From CAZGRP01 sp964527995 (lineage in GTDB: Bacteria; Zhuqueibacterota; Zhuqueibacteria; Oceanimicrobiales; CAZGRP01): 64,000 nt of DNA. The notes under the pieces are model-generated. The model did no database searches. It was not told the DNA's origin and worked only from the letters and a program-made list of their open reading frames with translations. The position numbers were made by a program, and so were the translations under genes. The stretch is taken from contig CAZGRP010000007.1 of the NCBI GenBank assembly GCA_964527995.1, positions 1-64,000 on the forward strand. Direction: 5' to 3'. Positions 8,524 through 16,380 of this stretch are shown here, piece after piece (position 1 is the stretch's first letter; each line of letters begins with the position of its first letter).

Positions 8524-9810
8524 ATGTCTGAAGCCATTCTCACAAAGCTGATTCAGACACCCGATTGCCATCAGATCGACACATACCTGAAGGTGGGAGG
8601 CTACGAGGCAATCCGCAAGGCCCTCAACATGACGCCCGACGAGGTGATCGCCGAGGTCAGTGCCTCGAACCTCCGCGGTTTGGGTGGAGCCGGGTTTCCA
8701 ACGGGAAGGAAGTGGCAATTCATCCCGAAGGACTCGGACAGGCCCAAGTATCTCGTGGCCAACGCCGACGAGAGCGAGCCGGGCACGTTCAAAGACAAGT
8801 ACATCATCACCCGCACACCGCACGTGCTGCTCGAAGGCATGATGATCGCCTGCTACGCCATCGGGGCGCATAGGGCCTTTGTCTATATTCGCGGCGAGTA
8901 TGTACGCCCAGCGGAATCCCTGCAGCGGGCGGTGGCGGAGGCCAGGCAGAAGGGTTTTCTCGGCAAGAACATATTCGGCAGCGGGTATGAACTGGACATC
9001 GTGGTCCATCCGGGTGCCGGTGCGTACATTTGCGGCGAGGAGACTGCGCTGCTCGAGTCGCTGGAGGGCAAAAAGGGATGGCCGCGGATGAAGCCTCCGT
9101 TCCCGGCGATCGAAGGGTTCTTGCGGAGCCCCACCATCGTCAACAACGTCGAGACGCTCTCCTACGTGCCTTCGATCATCAACAACGGCGGCCAGTGGTT
9201 CGCCAGTCTCGGCACCGAGCGCAGCGGCGGTATGCGGCTGTTCAGCGTCAGCGGGCACGTCAACAAGCCGGGCATCTACGAATTGCCACTGGGCACCCCG
9301 TTGCGTGAAATCATCTACGAACACGCTGGCGGCGTCTGGCATGGCAAGAAGCTGAAGGCTGCGATCCCGGGAGGCTCATCAGCACCGGTGTTGCGTCCCG
9401 ATGAACTCGACGTGCCGATGGATTTTGACTCGTTGCAGAAGATTGGCTCGATGCTGGGCTCGGCGGGCGTCATCGTGATGGATGAGGATACGTGCATGGT
9501 AAAGGCGCTGCTGGTGCTGTCTCGTTTTTATCACCATGAGTCGTGCGGCCAGTGCACACCGTGCCGTGAAGGGACCGGCTGGGCTGAGCGAGTCCTCCAG
9601 CGCATCGTCTCGGGGCACGGTCGCCCGGATGACGTCGACAACCTTCTCTCCATCGCCAAGGGCATCCTCGGCAACACGATCTGTCCGCTTGGAGATGCGG
9701 CGGCGTTGCCGATCCAGAGTTTCATCAAGAAATTTCGCGAAGAATTCGATTTCTACGCACGAGAGGGACATAGCATGACCGAATTGAAGCGCCGCGCTGT
9801 GGCCGCATAA
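8524..9810 (+). CDS. nuoF: NADH-quinone oxidoreductase subunit F (NADH/FMN binding)
   Basis: This 428-residue subunit binds NADH, FMN and cluster N3. The glycine-rich NADH site is RGLGGAGFPTGRKW, the FMN region includes ANADESEPGTFKD, and GAYICGEETALLESLEGKKG follows. The C-terminal [4Fe-4S] ligands are in ESCGQCTPCREGT with a further cysteine in NTICPLGDAAA. All expected cofactor residues are present, so this should be an active NADH dehydrogenase module. Confidence 0.95.
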   Translation: MSEAILTKLIQTPDCHQIDTYLKVGGYEAIRKALNMTPDEVIAEVSASNLRGLGGAGFPTGRKWQFIPKDSDRPKYLVANADESEPGTFKDKYIITRTPHVLLEGMMIACYAIGAHRAFVYIRGEYVRPAESLQRAVAEARQKGFLGKNIFGSGYELDIVVHPGAGAYICGEETALLESLEGKKGWPRMKPPFPAIEGFLRSPTIVNNVETLSYVPSIINNGGQWFASLGTERSGGMRLFSVSGHVNKPGIYELPLGTPLREIIYEHAGGVWHGKKLKAAIPGGSSAPVLRPDELDVPMDFDSLQKIGSMLGSAGVIVMDEDTCMVKALLVLSRFYHHESCGQCTPCREGTGWAERVLQRIVSGHGRPDDVDNLLSIAKGILGNTICPLGDAAALPIQSFIKKFREEFDFYAREGHSMTELKRRAVAA

Positions 9811-9832
9811 AGATAACAGGGAAGACGAAGCA

Positions 9833-11473
9833 ATGCCTACCTTCACGATCGATGGCAATGAAGTGACAGTGGAGCCTGGGACAACCATTCTCCAGGCTGC
9901 CGATATGATCGGCATCGACCTGCCGCGCTACTGCTACCATCCAGGGCTGAAAATCGTCGGCCAATGCCGCATCTGCCTTGTTGAAGTGGAACGGGCGCCG
10001 AAGCCGCTGGTGGCCTGCTACACTGAGGTCCGGGATGGCATGGTAGTGCACACGAACAGCGACATGGCGCGCGAAGCACGCAAGGCAGTGCTCGAATTCC
10101 TGCTCATCAACCATCCGCTTGACTGCCCGGTATGCGATCAGGCCGGGGAGTGCTGGTTGCAGAACTACTACATGCTCCACGGCCAGTACCAGAGTCGGAT
10201 GTACGAGGACAAGGTGAAAAAACACAAGGCCATGCCCATCGGCCCACATGTTGTCCTCGACTCGGAGCGCTGCATTCTGTGCAGCCGCTGCGTGCGCTTC
10301 TGCGACGATGTTACCGAGACCCACGAGTTGGGTATTTTCAACCGCGGCGACCATTCCGAATTGCTGCCCATGCCGGGCCGCCAGCTGGACAACAAGTACA
10401 GCGGCTGCGTCGTGGACATCTGTCCCGTGGGAGCACTGACGGATCGGCATTTTCGCTTCCGCACCCGCGTCTGGTACCTGCGTGAAGTCAAGTCGATCTG
10501 TCCGGGTTGTGCCAACGGTTGCAACATTTACGTGCACTACAACCCGGAGCGACCCTACAAAGCCGGTGGGGCTCGAGTTTCGCGCCTCAAACCGCGCTAC
10601 AATCCTGATGTCAACCAATGGTGGATGTGCGACGAGGGGCGGTACGGCTTCACCTATGTCGACTCTGAAGATCGCATCAGTGCGCCGCTGCTCTTGCGCG
10701 CTGGGGAGCTCGAGGAAACAAGCTGGGATGTGGCGCTCCTTGAGGTCTGCGACCAGATCGAGTCGGTCCGTAAGACGGAGGGGAGCGAGAAGATCGGCGT
10801 GTTGCTTTCACCTCAGATGACCAACGAGGCGCTGTTTGCCGCCCGCCGCCTCTTCATCGATCATCTGGGGCTCCCCAAGGTTGCCTTTCGGCTTGATCCA
10901 AGAACTCCGGGCTACGAAGATGACTTCTTGATCAAGGCGGACAAGAATCCGAATACACGGGGAGCGCAAGAGATCCTCGGCACCAGCCTGACCGCCGCCG
11001 ACCTGCTGGCCGATGCGAAAGCCGGAAACCTCAAGCTTCTTCTGGTTTTCTATCACGACCTGGCCACCGGCTTCGAGCCCGAAGAAGTCGATGAGGCGCT
11101 GGCCAAGGTGGAGACGCTCATCTTTCAGGGGATCACACTGAACGATACGGCTCGCCGGGCGCAGGTGGTCCTGCCCGCCGCGGCCTTTGTCGAACTCGAC
11201 GGCACCTTCACCAATTTTGCCGGCCGGGTGCAGAAAGTGAACAAGGCGGTTGACCCTCTGGGCGAGGCCAAGCCCGACTGGTACATCGTGCGGCGGCTGT
11301 CGAAAATGCTTGGCAAGACCCTCGTCTACTTCCAGCCCGAGGACGTGTTTCTGGATTTGGCGGACAACATCCCGGCCTTCTCAGGGCTTCGCTACGAGGC
11401 GCTCGGCGATCACGGGGCTATGCTGGGCAGCGGCCGGACTCACAGCAATTCAAGGCAAGCGAAGGTAGCGTAA
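9833..11473 (+). CDS. nuoG: NADH-quinone oxidoreductase subunit G, short form
   Basis: This 546-residue subunit is shorter than the roughly 700-900 residues common in bacteria. The N-terminal half is complete: a [2Fe-2S] ferredoxin domain (CYHPGLKIVGQCRIC), the His-containing N5 region (HPLDCPVCDQAGEC), a bis-[4Fe-4S] domain (CILCSRCVRFC and CPVGAL) and the start of the molybdopterin-oxidoreductase-like fold with a CPGCANGCN motif, a possible ligand set for the extra N7-type cluster. The C-terminal molybdopterin-like domain is reduced but still ends in a VVLPAAAFVELDGTFTNFAGR segment. The TAA stop shares a base with the nuoH ATG. Confidence 0.92.
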   Translation: MPTFTIDGNEVTVEPGTTILQAADMIGIDLPRYCYHPGLKIVGQCRICLVEVERAPKPLVACYTEVRDGMVVHTNSDMAREARKAVLEFLLINHPLDCPVCDQAGECWLQNYYMLHGQYQSRMYEDKVKKHKAMPIGPHVVLDSERCILCSRCVRFCDDVTETHELGIFNRGDHSELLPMPGRQLDNKYSGCVVDICPVGALTDRHFRFRTRVWYLREVKSICPGCANGCNIYVHYNPERPYKAGGARVSRLKPRYNPDVNQWWMCDEGRYGFTYVDSEDRISAPLLLRAGELEETSWDVALLEVCDQIESVRKTEGSEKIGVLLSPQMTNEALFAARRLFIDHLGLPKVAFRLDPRTPGYEDDFLIKADKNPNTRGAQEILGTSLTAADLLADAKAGNLKLLLVFYHDLATGFEPEEVDEALAKVETLIFQGITLNDTARRAQVVLPAAAFVELDGTFTNFAGRVQKVNKAVDPLGEAKPDWYIVRRLSKMLGKTLVYFQPEDVFLDLADNIPAFSGLRYEALGDHGAMLGSGRTHSNSRQAKVA

Positions 11474-12525
11474 TGATCCTGGCGATTCTGGTCAAGTTCT
11501 TCCTCATTCTCGGCTTCGCGTTGACCTTTGCCGGTATGCTGACCTGGGTCGAGCGCAAGCAGAGCGCGTTGATGCACGACCGTATCGGTGCCAACCGAGC
11601 CACCATCTTCGGCATGCGCATGCTGGGCATGTTCCACATGATCGCCGACTCTGTCAAGATGTTCGTGAAAGAAGACTACCGGCCGGCAGTGGCGGATCGG
11701 ATCCTGTTCAACCTCGGTCCGAGCATCTCAATGCTGTTCGCCCTGGTCGGCTTTGCAGTGATCCCGTTCGGGAGTTGGGTCACCGTCGGCGATCGTGTAA
11801 TCAATCTGCAGGTGGCACCACTCAACGTCGGCATCTTGTACCTCTTCGCCGTGATGTCGATGGCCGTCTACGGTGTGGTGCTCGGGGCATGGTCGTCCGA
11901 GAACAACTTCGGATTCCTCGGAGGGCTGCGCGCATCGGCGCAAATGATCTCCTACGAGGTGACCTTCGGTGCCACCATCATCGGCGCCCTGATGATCTAT
12001 CAGACCGTCGATCTCCAGGAAATCGTGCGCTTCCAGGGGCAGTACTGGTCACTTTGGGGGATGCAGATCCCGAAATGGGGCTTCATCCTGCAGCCCCTCG
12101 GCTTTCTGCTTTTCCTGACGGCCGGCGTCGCCGAGACCAAGCGCATTCCGTTCGACATGCCCGAAGGCGAGTCGGAGATCATTGGCTACTTCGTCGAGTA
12201 CAGTGGCATCAAGTTCGGCATGTACTTTCTGACGGATTTTCTCGAAACGCTCTTGATTTCGTCGATCCTGGTTACGCTGTTCTTCGGCGGCTGGCAAGTT
12301 CCGTGGATATCGGTTGCAACCCTGCCGAACTGGATCGGTGCGATCGTGAGCATGGCTGCCTTCACGCTAAAGGTCGTCTTCTTCCTCTGGCTGCTGATGA
12401 CCATTCGCTGGACGCTGCCGAGGTTCCGCTACGACCAGGTGATGCGGCTGGGCTGGAAGATGCTGCTGCCGCTGTCATTGGCCAACATTCTGATCACTGG
12501 CGTGATTGTTCTTCTTGTCGGATGA
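11473..12525 (+). CDS. nuoH: NADH-quinone oxidoreductase subunit H
   Basis: This 350-residue, eight-helix membrane subunit forms the quinone chamber and the E-channel that links quinone reduction to proton pumping. Family motifs seen are WVERKQSALMHDRIGANRA near the N-terminus, SYEVTFGATIIGALM, and the acidic loop AETKRIPFDMPEGESEI. Only one H exists in the window, so both peripheral NuoB/C/D/I sets would have to share it or use one encoded elsewhere. It is joined to nuoG by a one-base stop/start overlap. Confidence 0.95.
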   Translation: MILAILVKFFLILGFALTFAGMLTWVERKQSALMHDRIGANRATIFGMRMLGMFHMIADSVKMFVKEDYRPAVADRILFNLGPSISMLFALVGFAVIPFGSWVTVGDRVINLQVAPLNVGILYLFAVMSMAVYGVVLGAWSSENNFGFLGGLRASAQMISYEVTFGATIIGALMIYQTVDLQEIVRFQGQYWSLWGMQIPKWGFILQPLGFLLFLTAGVAETKRIPFDMPEGESEIIGYFVEYSGIKFGMYFLTDFLETLLISSILVTLFFGGWQVPWISVATLPNWIGAIVSMAAFTLKVVFFLWLLMTIRWTLPRFRYDQVMRLGWKMLLPLSLANILITGVIVLLVG

Positions 12526-12531
12526 GTCGAG

Positions 12532-13110
12532 ATGAATGTTCATGACAACTACAAGCCGCTCACCGGGTGGGAGCGGACCTATATTCCCGGAATCCTTGTC
12601 GGCCTCGCAGTGACGTCCCGGCATTTTTTCCGGAACCTGTTTACCCACACGCTGCGCCTCATGGGCGTGAAGACGCTGTGGCGCGGTGCGGTCACCTACC
12701 AGTACCCCGAAGACCGACGGCCTCTTTTTCCACGGTTGCGGACGATGCACCGGCTGACGCAGCGCGAGGACGGCTCTCCGCGGTGCGTTGCCTGCATGAT
12801 GTGCGAGACGGTTTGCCCGGCGGAGTGTATTTACATCATCGCAACGGAGAAGCCGGACCCGAATATCGAGAAAGTGCCGGAACGGTTCGACATCGACCTG
12901 GGGAAGTGCATCTTCTGTGGCTTCTGCGTCGAGGCCTGCCCCGAAGACGCTATCCGCATGGATACGGGCATCCTGGAGTTCTCGGCCTATACCCGCAACA
13001 GCATGATCCTCGACAAGGAGACCATGCTCAGCCTGAAGCCGCTCAAGGAGCGTTATCGCCCAGCGACCATGACGTCGGTGGAGATCCTGCCGGACGACCG
13101 CGTCGTGTGA
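12532..13110 (+). CDS. nuoI: NADH-quinone oxidoreductase subunit I, first copy
   Basis: This 192-residue ferredoxin-like subunit carries clusters N6a and N6b in two [4Fe-4S] motifs, CVACMMCETVCP and CIFCGFCVEACP. An amphipathic N-terminal segment around SRHFFRNLFTHTLRLMGV would attach it to the membrane arm. It ends the first nuo run: no nuoJ, K, L, M or N follows. A promoter-like element for the next set starts 8 bases after the stop. Confidence 0.93.
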   Translation: MNVHDNYKPLTGWERTYIPGILVGLAVTSRHFFRNLFTHTLRLMGVKTLWRGAVTYQYPEDRRPLFPRLRTMHRLTQREDGSPRCVACMMCETVCPAECIYIIATEKPDPNIEKVPERFDIDLGKCIFCGFCVEACPEDAIRMDTGILEFSAYTRNSMILDKETMLSLKPLKERYRPATMTSVEILPDDRVV

Positions 13111-13117
13111 GTGGAGA

Positions 13118-13146
13118 TTGATCTTTCGTCGTTTTATTGCTATATT
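13118..13146 (+). promoter_or_regulatory. Promoter candidate for the nuoB-C-I-D set
   Basis: TTGATC (13118-13123), a 17-base spacer and TATATT (13141-13146) lie in the 70-base gap before the second nuoB. Spacer length and -10 sequence match promoters seen before tRNA-Gly and rimP in this window, which supports separate transcription of the second set. Confidence 0.55.
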
Positions 13147-13180
13147 CAGCAGGGCGGAAAACCATTAGGGAGACCGGCTG

Positions 13181-13726
13181 ATGCTGCTGCGCGATCCTGT
13201 GACACATCTGAAGTTTGTCGAAGAAGAAGAGCCCATCCTCCGCAAGAGAGCATTCGGCGACAACATCCTCATGACATCGACGGATCGGGTTCTCAGTTGG
13301 GCCAGGCGCTCCTCACTGTGGGGACTGCAGTTCGGCCTGGCCTGTTGTGCGATCGAGATGATGGCCGCGGGCGCCTCACGTTACGATCTGGACCGTTTCG
13401 GTACCTTCTTCCGGGCCACACCTCGCCAGGCCGATCTGATGATCGTCGCCGGCACCGTGACCATCAAAATGGCCGAACGCATCAAGCGGCTGTACGATCA
13501 GATGCCGGAACCCAAGTACGTCATCTCCATGGGGAGCTGTGCTACCTGTGGTGGACCCTACTGGGAGCATGGCTACCACGTTCTCAAGGGTGTCGATCAG
13601 ATCGTGCCGGTGGATGTCTACGTGCCGGGATGCCCTCCCAGACCGGAAGCGCTGATTGATGGAATTCTCAAGCTTCAGGAAAAAATCCGACACGAAAGCC
13701 ATATCAAGCGCAAACTGGAAGGATGA
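13181..13726 (+). CDS. nuoB2: NADH-quinone oxidoreductase subunit B, second copy
   Basis: This 181-residue second N2-cluster subunit has the full ligand set: LACCAIEMM, MGSCATCGGPY and PGCPPRPE. It is the more conventional of the two copies. It has a 30-40 residue N-terminal extension compared with the copy at 5510. The ATG at 13181 follows GGGAGACC. It begins a compact four-gene set ordered B-C-I-D, an order different from the canonical B-C-D-E-F-G-H-I run, and overlaps nuoC2 by 4 bases. Confidence 0.92.
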   Translation: MLLRDPVTHLKFVEEEEPILRKRAFGDNILMTSTDRVLSWARRSSLWGLQFGLACCAIEMMAAGASRYDLDRFGTFFRATPRQADLMIVAGTVTIKMAERIKRLYDQMPEPKYVISMGSCATCGGPYWEHGYHVLKGVDQIVPVDVYVPGCPPRPEALIDGILKLQEKIRHESHIKRKLEG

Positions 13727-14352
13727 GGCGTATGACTGCCGAAGAGATCTACCAGCGCCTGAAAGAGAAGTTCACGGATAAGATTCTTGAATATGACGGC
13801 GAGGCTTTCGATCCGTTCGTCAAGGTTGCCGCAGACGCCATCAAGGACGTTGCCCTCTATTTGCGGAATGACCCGGATCTTTATTTCGACCACCTGATGT
13901 GTTTGAGCGGGGTAGATTACGGACCCACCGAGAATCTCGGCGTCGTCTATCATCTGAACTCGATGAAATACCTGCATAAGTTCTGCTTGAAAGTCGACGT
14001 GCCCCGGGACGATCCGAAGTTGCCCTCAGTGGAGTCGGTGTGGCGCACGGCCGACTGGCATGAACGCGAATGCTTCGATATGTTCGGAATCGTCTTCGAA
14101 GGCCACCCGGATCCGCGACGTATTCTTTGCCCGGACGACTGGCAGGGCTGGCCGCTGCGCAAAGACTATGTCGTCCAGGAGTTCTACCACGGTATCCGTG
14201 TTCCGTATCAGGAGGACTGGGAGAAGTTCGAAACCTTTGCAAAGAACCCGGACCGCGGGCACTTCGTTTTCAAGTTCGAAAAAGATGTTCCTGGCAATGG
14301 TGATATCACCGTCAAGCAGGGTGGGCCGGATACAGCAAGCGAACAACCCTGA
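13723..14352 (+). CDS. nuoC2: NADH-quinone oxidoreductase subunit C, unfused second copy
   Basis: This 209-residue 30-kDa-type subunit has the signature TADWHERECFDMFGIVFEGHP followed by GWPLRKDYV. Here NuoC is a separate protein, whereas the first set has it fused to NuoD. The ATG at 13723 overlaps the nuoB2 stop; an internal ATG at 13732 would drop three residues and is equally possible. A C-terminal tail of about 50 residues (from EFYHGIRVPYQEDWEKFE) is rich in charged residues. Confidence 0.9.
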   Translation: MRRMTAEEIYQRLKEKFTDKILEYDGEAFDPFVKVAADAIKDVALYLRNDPDLYFDHLMCLSGVDYGPTENLGVVYHLNSMKYLHKFCLKVDVPRDDPKLPSVESVWRTADWHERECFDMFGIVFEGHPDPRRILCPDDWQGWPLRKDYVVQEFYHGIRVPYQEDWEKFETFAKNPDRGHFVFKFEKDVPGNGDITVKQGGPDTASEQP

Positions 14353-14362
14353 GGAGTAGCCC

Positions 14363-14959
14363 ATGGCCGAGTACTTCCACCAGATTTATCGTGCTGTCTT
14401 CACTATTCTTGTCGGAATGATGCAAACCTTCAAGCATCTGTTTCAGCCCTCGGTCACCCTGCAGTACCCGGATCAGCGCTGGGAGCTGCCGATCAACGCG
14501 CGCGCCCAGCTCTTCAACAATGTCGACGACTGTATCGGCTGCTACAAATGCGCCCGTATCTGCCCGGTGGACTGCATCTACATCGACACGGTGAAGGCCG
14601 GTCCCGATGAGGATCTTGGCAAGGCGTCTTCGGGGAATCCCATTCGCCAGCATGTGGTGCGGTTCGACATCGATATGTTCAAATGCTGCTACTGCGACCT
14701 GTGCACCACGGTCTGCCCAACCGAGTGCCTCTACATGACCACCAACTACGAGACCTCGGTCTACAACCGTGATCACGGCATCTATCATTTCTCCAAGTAC
14801 TCACCGGTACTGGCGCAAAAGATGCTGGTCGACGAGGCGTTGCGGGAAGCAGAAGCGCAGAAAGCGAAAGCCGCCGCTCGGGCCGCCAAAGCCGAGGCAG
14901 GTGCTGGCCGCGAGGCGAGACGCAAGCGCGGCGCCGAAGTCAAAGAGGCGGCAAGCTAG
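14363..14959 (+). CDS. nuoI2: NADH-quinone oxidoreductase subunit I, second copy
   Basis: This 198-residue ferredoxin-like subunit has two [4Fe-4S] motifs, CIGCYKCARICP and CCYCDLCTTVCP, equivalent to N6a and N6b. The N-terminal region MMQTFKHLFQPSVTLQYP is the membrane-attachment helix. After the second motif comes a tail of roughly 50 residues, mostly Ala, Lys, Glu and Arg, absent from the first copy, predicted as a long charged helix. It stands between nuoC2 and nuoD2, so the message order is B-C-I-D. Confidence 0.9.
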   Translation: MAEYFHQIYRAVFTILVGMMQTFKHLFQPSVTLQYPDQRWELPINARAQLFNNVDDCIGCYKCARICPVDCIYIDTVKAGPDEDLGKASSGNPIRQHVVRFDIDMFKCCYCDLCTTVCPTECLYMTTNYETSVYNRDHGIYHFSKYSPVLAQKMLVDEALREAEAQKAKAAARAAKAEAGAGREARRKRGAEVKEAAS

Positions 14960-14972
14960 AAGAGGACCCCTG

Positions 14973-16202
14973 ATGAGCTTCAGACTATTCAGCGGAAAGC
15001 GCCACACCTTCGAGGACGAAAGCGTCACGGTCGTTTCCAGCGGCGATCGCAGCGTTCGAATCAGCCCTTACCTGCAGGTAGAATCGTTCGAGGGCGACCG
15101 CATGGTCGTCAACATGGGGCCCCAGCACCCGAGCACGCACGGCGTGCTGCGTCTGGAAGTCGAACTCGATGGCGAGGTCATCACCAAGGTCACGCCCCAC
15201 ATCGGCTATCTGCATCGCTGCTTCGAAAAGCACGCCGAGTCGATTCCGTACGGCGAGGTCGTGCCCTTCGTCGACCGGATGGACTATCTTTCCTCGATGA
15301 ATCAGGCGTACGGCTACGTGCTGGCGGTTGAGCGACTGCTTGGCATCGAGGTGCCGGAGCGCGTCGAGTACCTGCGCGTCATCTTTCTCGAGCTGAACCG
15401 CATCGCCAGCCACCTTGTCGCCATCGGCACCTACGGCCTCGATGTCGGTGCATTCACCCCCTTCCTCTGGGCTTTCCGTGATCGCGAGAAGATTCTCGAC
15501 TTGTTCGAGTGGGCATCCGGTGCCCGGCTGCTGTACAACTACATGTGGGTGGGGGGACTGGCACGGGAAATTCCCGATGGCTGGTGTGAGCAGGCGCGTG
15601 AGTTCGTCGACTACTTCGGCCCCAAGGTGGTCGAGTTTAACAAGCTGCTGTCTGAAAATCACATTTTCATCGAACGCACGGCAAAGATCGGCATTTTGCC
15701 CGGCGACGTGGCGATCAACTACGGCTGCACCGGTCCGGTGCTGCGTGGCTCAGGAGTCGCCTGGGACCTGCGCAAGCACGATCCGTACTCAGTCTACGAT
15801 CGTTTCGACTTCGACATTGCTGTTGGCAAAGGGGAGTACGGCCCGATCGGATCGGCGTTCGACCGCTACATGGTGCGCATCTGGGAGATGATCGAATCGA
15901 TGAAGATCATCCGCCAGGCCCTCGACCAGATGCCGAGCGAGGGTGGCGTGCACGACGCCATACCGCGGCGCTTGCGTCCCAAGGCCGGCAGTGACATCTA
16001 CGTGCGCACCGAATCAGCTCGCGGCGAACTCGGATTTTACGTGCGAAGCGACGGCAGCGACGTCCCCTGGCGTGTGAAGGGCCGGTCGCCGTCCTTCTCG
16101 AACATCAGTGTCATCGATGAAATCTCGCGCGGCTACATGGTGGCCGACCTGGTGGCCATCATCGGCAGCCTGGATATCGTTCTCGGGGAAATCGACCGCT
16201 AA
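14973..16202 (+). CDS. nuoD2: NADH-quinone oxidoreductase subunit D, unfused second copy
   Basis: This 409-residue 49-kDa-type subunit has the classical GPQHPSTHGVLRLEVELDGE start of the quinone-site domain and FVDRMDYLSSM for the conserved tyrosine region. It ends in the usual SLDIVLGEIDR. ATG at 14973 is chosen because GAGGA lies just upstream and because upstream in-frame codons overlap nuoI2. By motif it is a more standard NuoD than the fused copy. With NuoB2 it would form a second quinone-reducing core, but no second E, F, G, A or H is present here. Confidence 0.92.
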   Translation: MSFRLFSGKRHTFEDESVTVVSSGDRSVRISPYLQVESFEGDRMVVNMGPQHPSTHGVLRLEVELDGEVITKVTPHIGYLHRCFEKHAESIPYGEVVPFVDRMDYLSSMNQAYGYVLAVERLLGIEVPERVEYLRVIFLELNRIASHLVAIGTYGLDVGAFTPFLWAFRDREKILDLFEWASGARLLYNYMWVGGLAREIPDGWCEQAREFVDYFGPKVVEFNKLLSENHIFIERTAKIGILPGDVAINYGCTGPVLRGSGVAWDLRKHDPYSVYDRFDFDIAVGKGEYGPIGSAFDRYMVRIWEMIESMKIIRQALDQMPSEGGVHDAIPRRLRPKAGSDIYVRTESARGELGFYVRSDGSDVPWRVKGRSPSFSNISVIDEISRGYMVADLVAIIGSLDIVLGEIDR

Positions 16203-16310
16203 AAGGCCGATTTGCTGGCGACGTCGAGCCGGGTGGGCCAGAAAGGATGAACGGTTGACTGCGGATTGCGAGGCGTTCGAGATTTCATGCGCTTCATCCA
16301 TGCACAGAGT

Positions 16311-16351
16311 GAGCGGCGCTGGCCTTGCTTCGAGGCTGGCGCTCTTTTTTT
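16311..16351 (+). terminator. Intrinsic terminator after nuoD2
   Basis: GAGCG at 16311-16315 pairs with CGCTC just before a run of seven T, with an inner GCCT/AGGC stem. It closes the nuoB2-C2-I2-D2 transcript and separates it from the Hdr-like gene. Confidence 0.6.
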
Positions 16352-16380
16352 GACCACGGGCTAAACGAAGGTGCGGAGCG

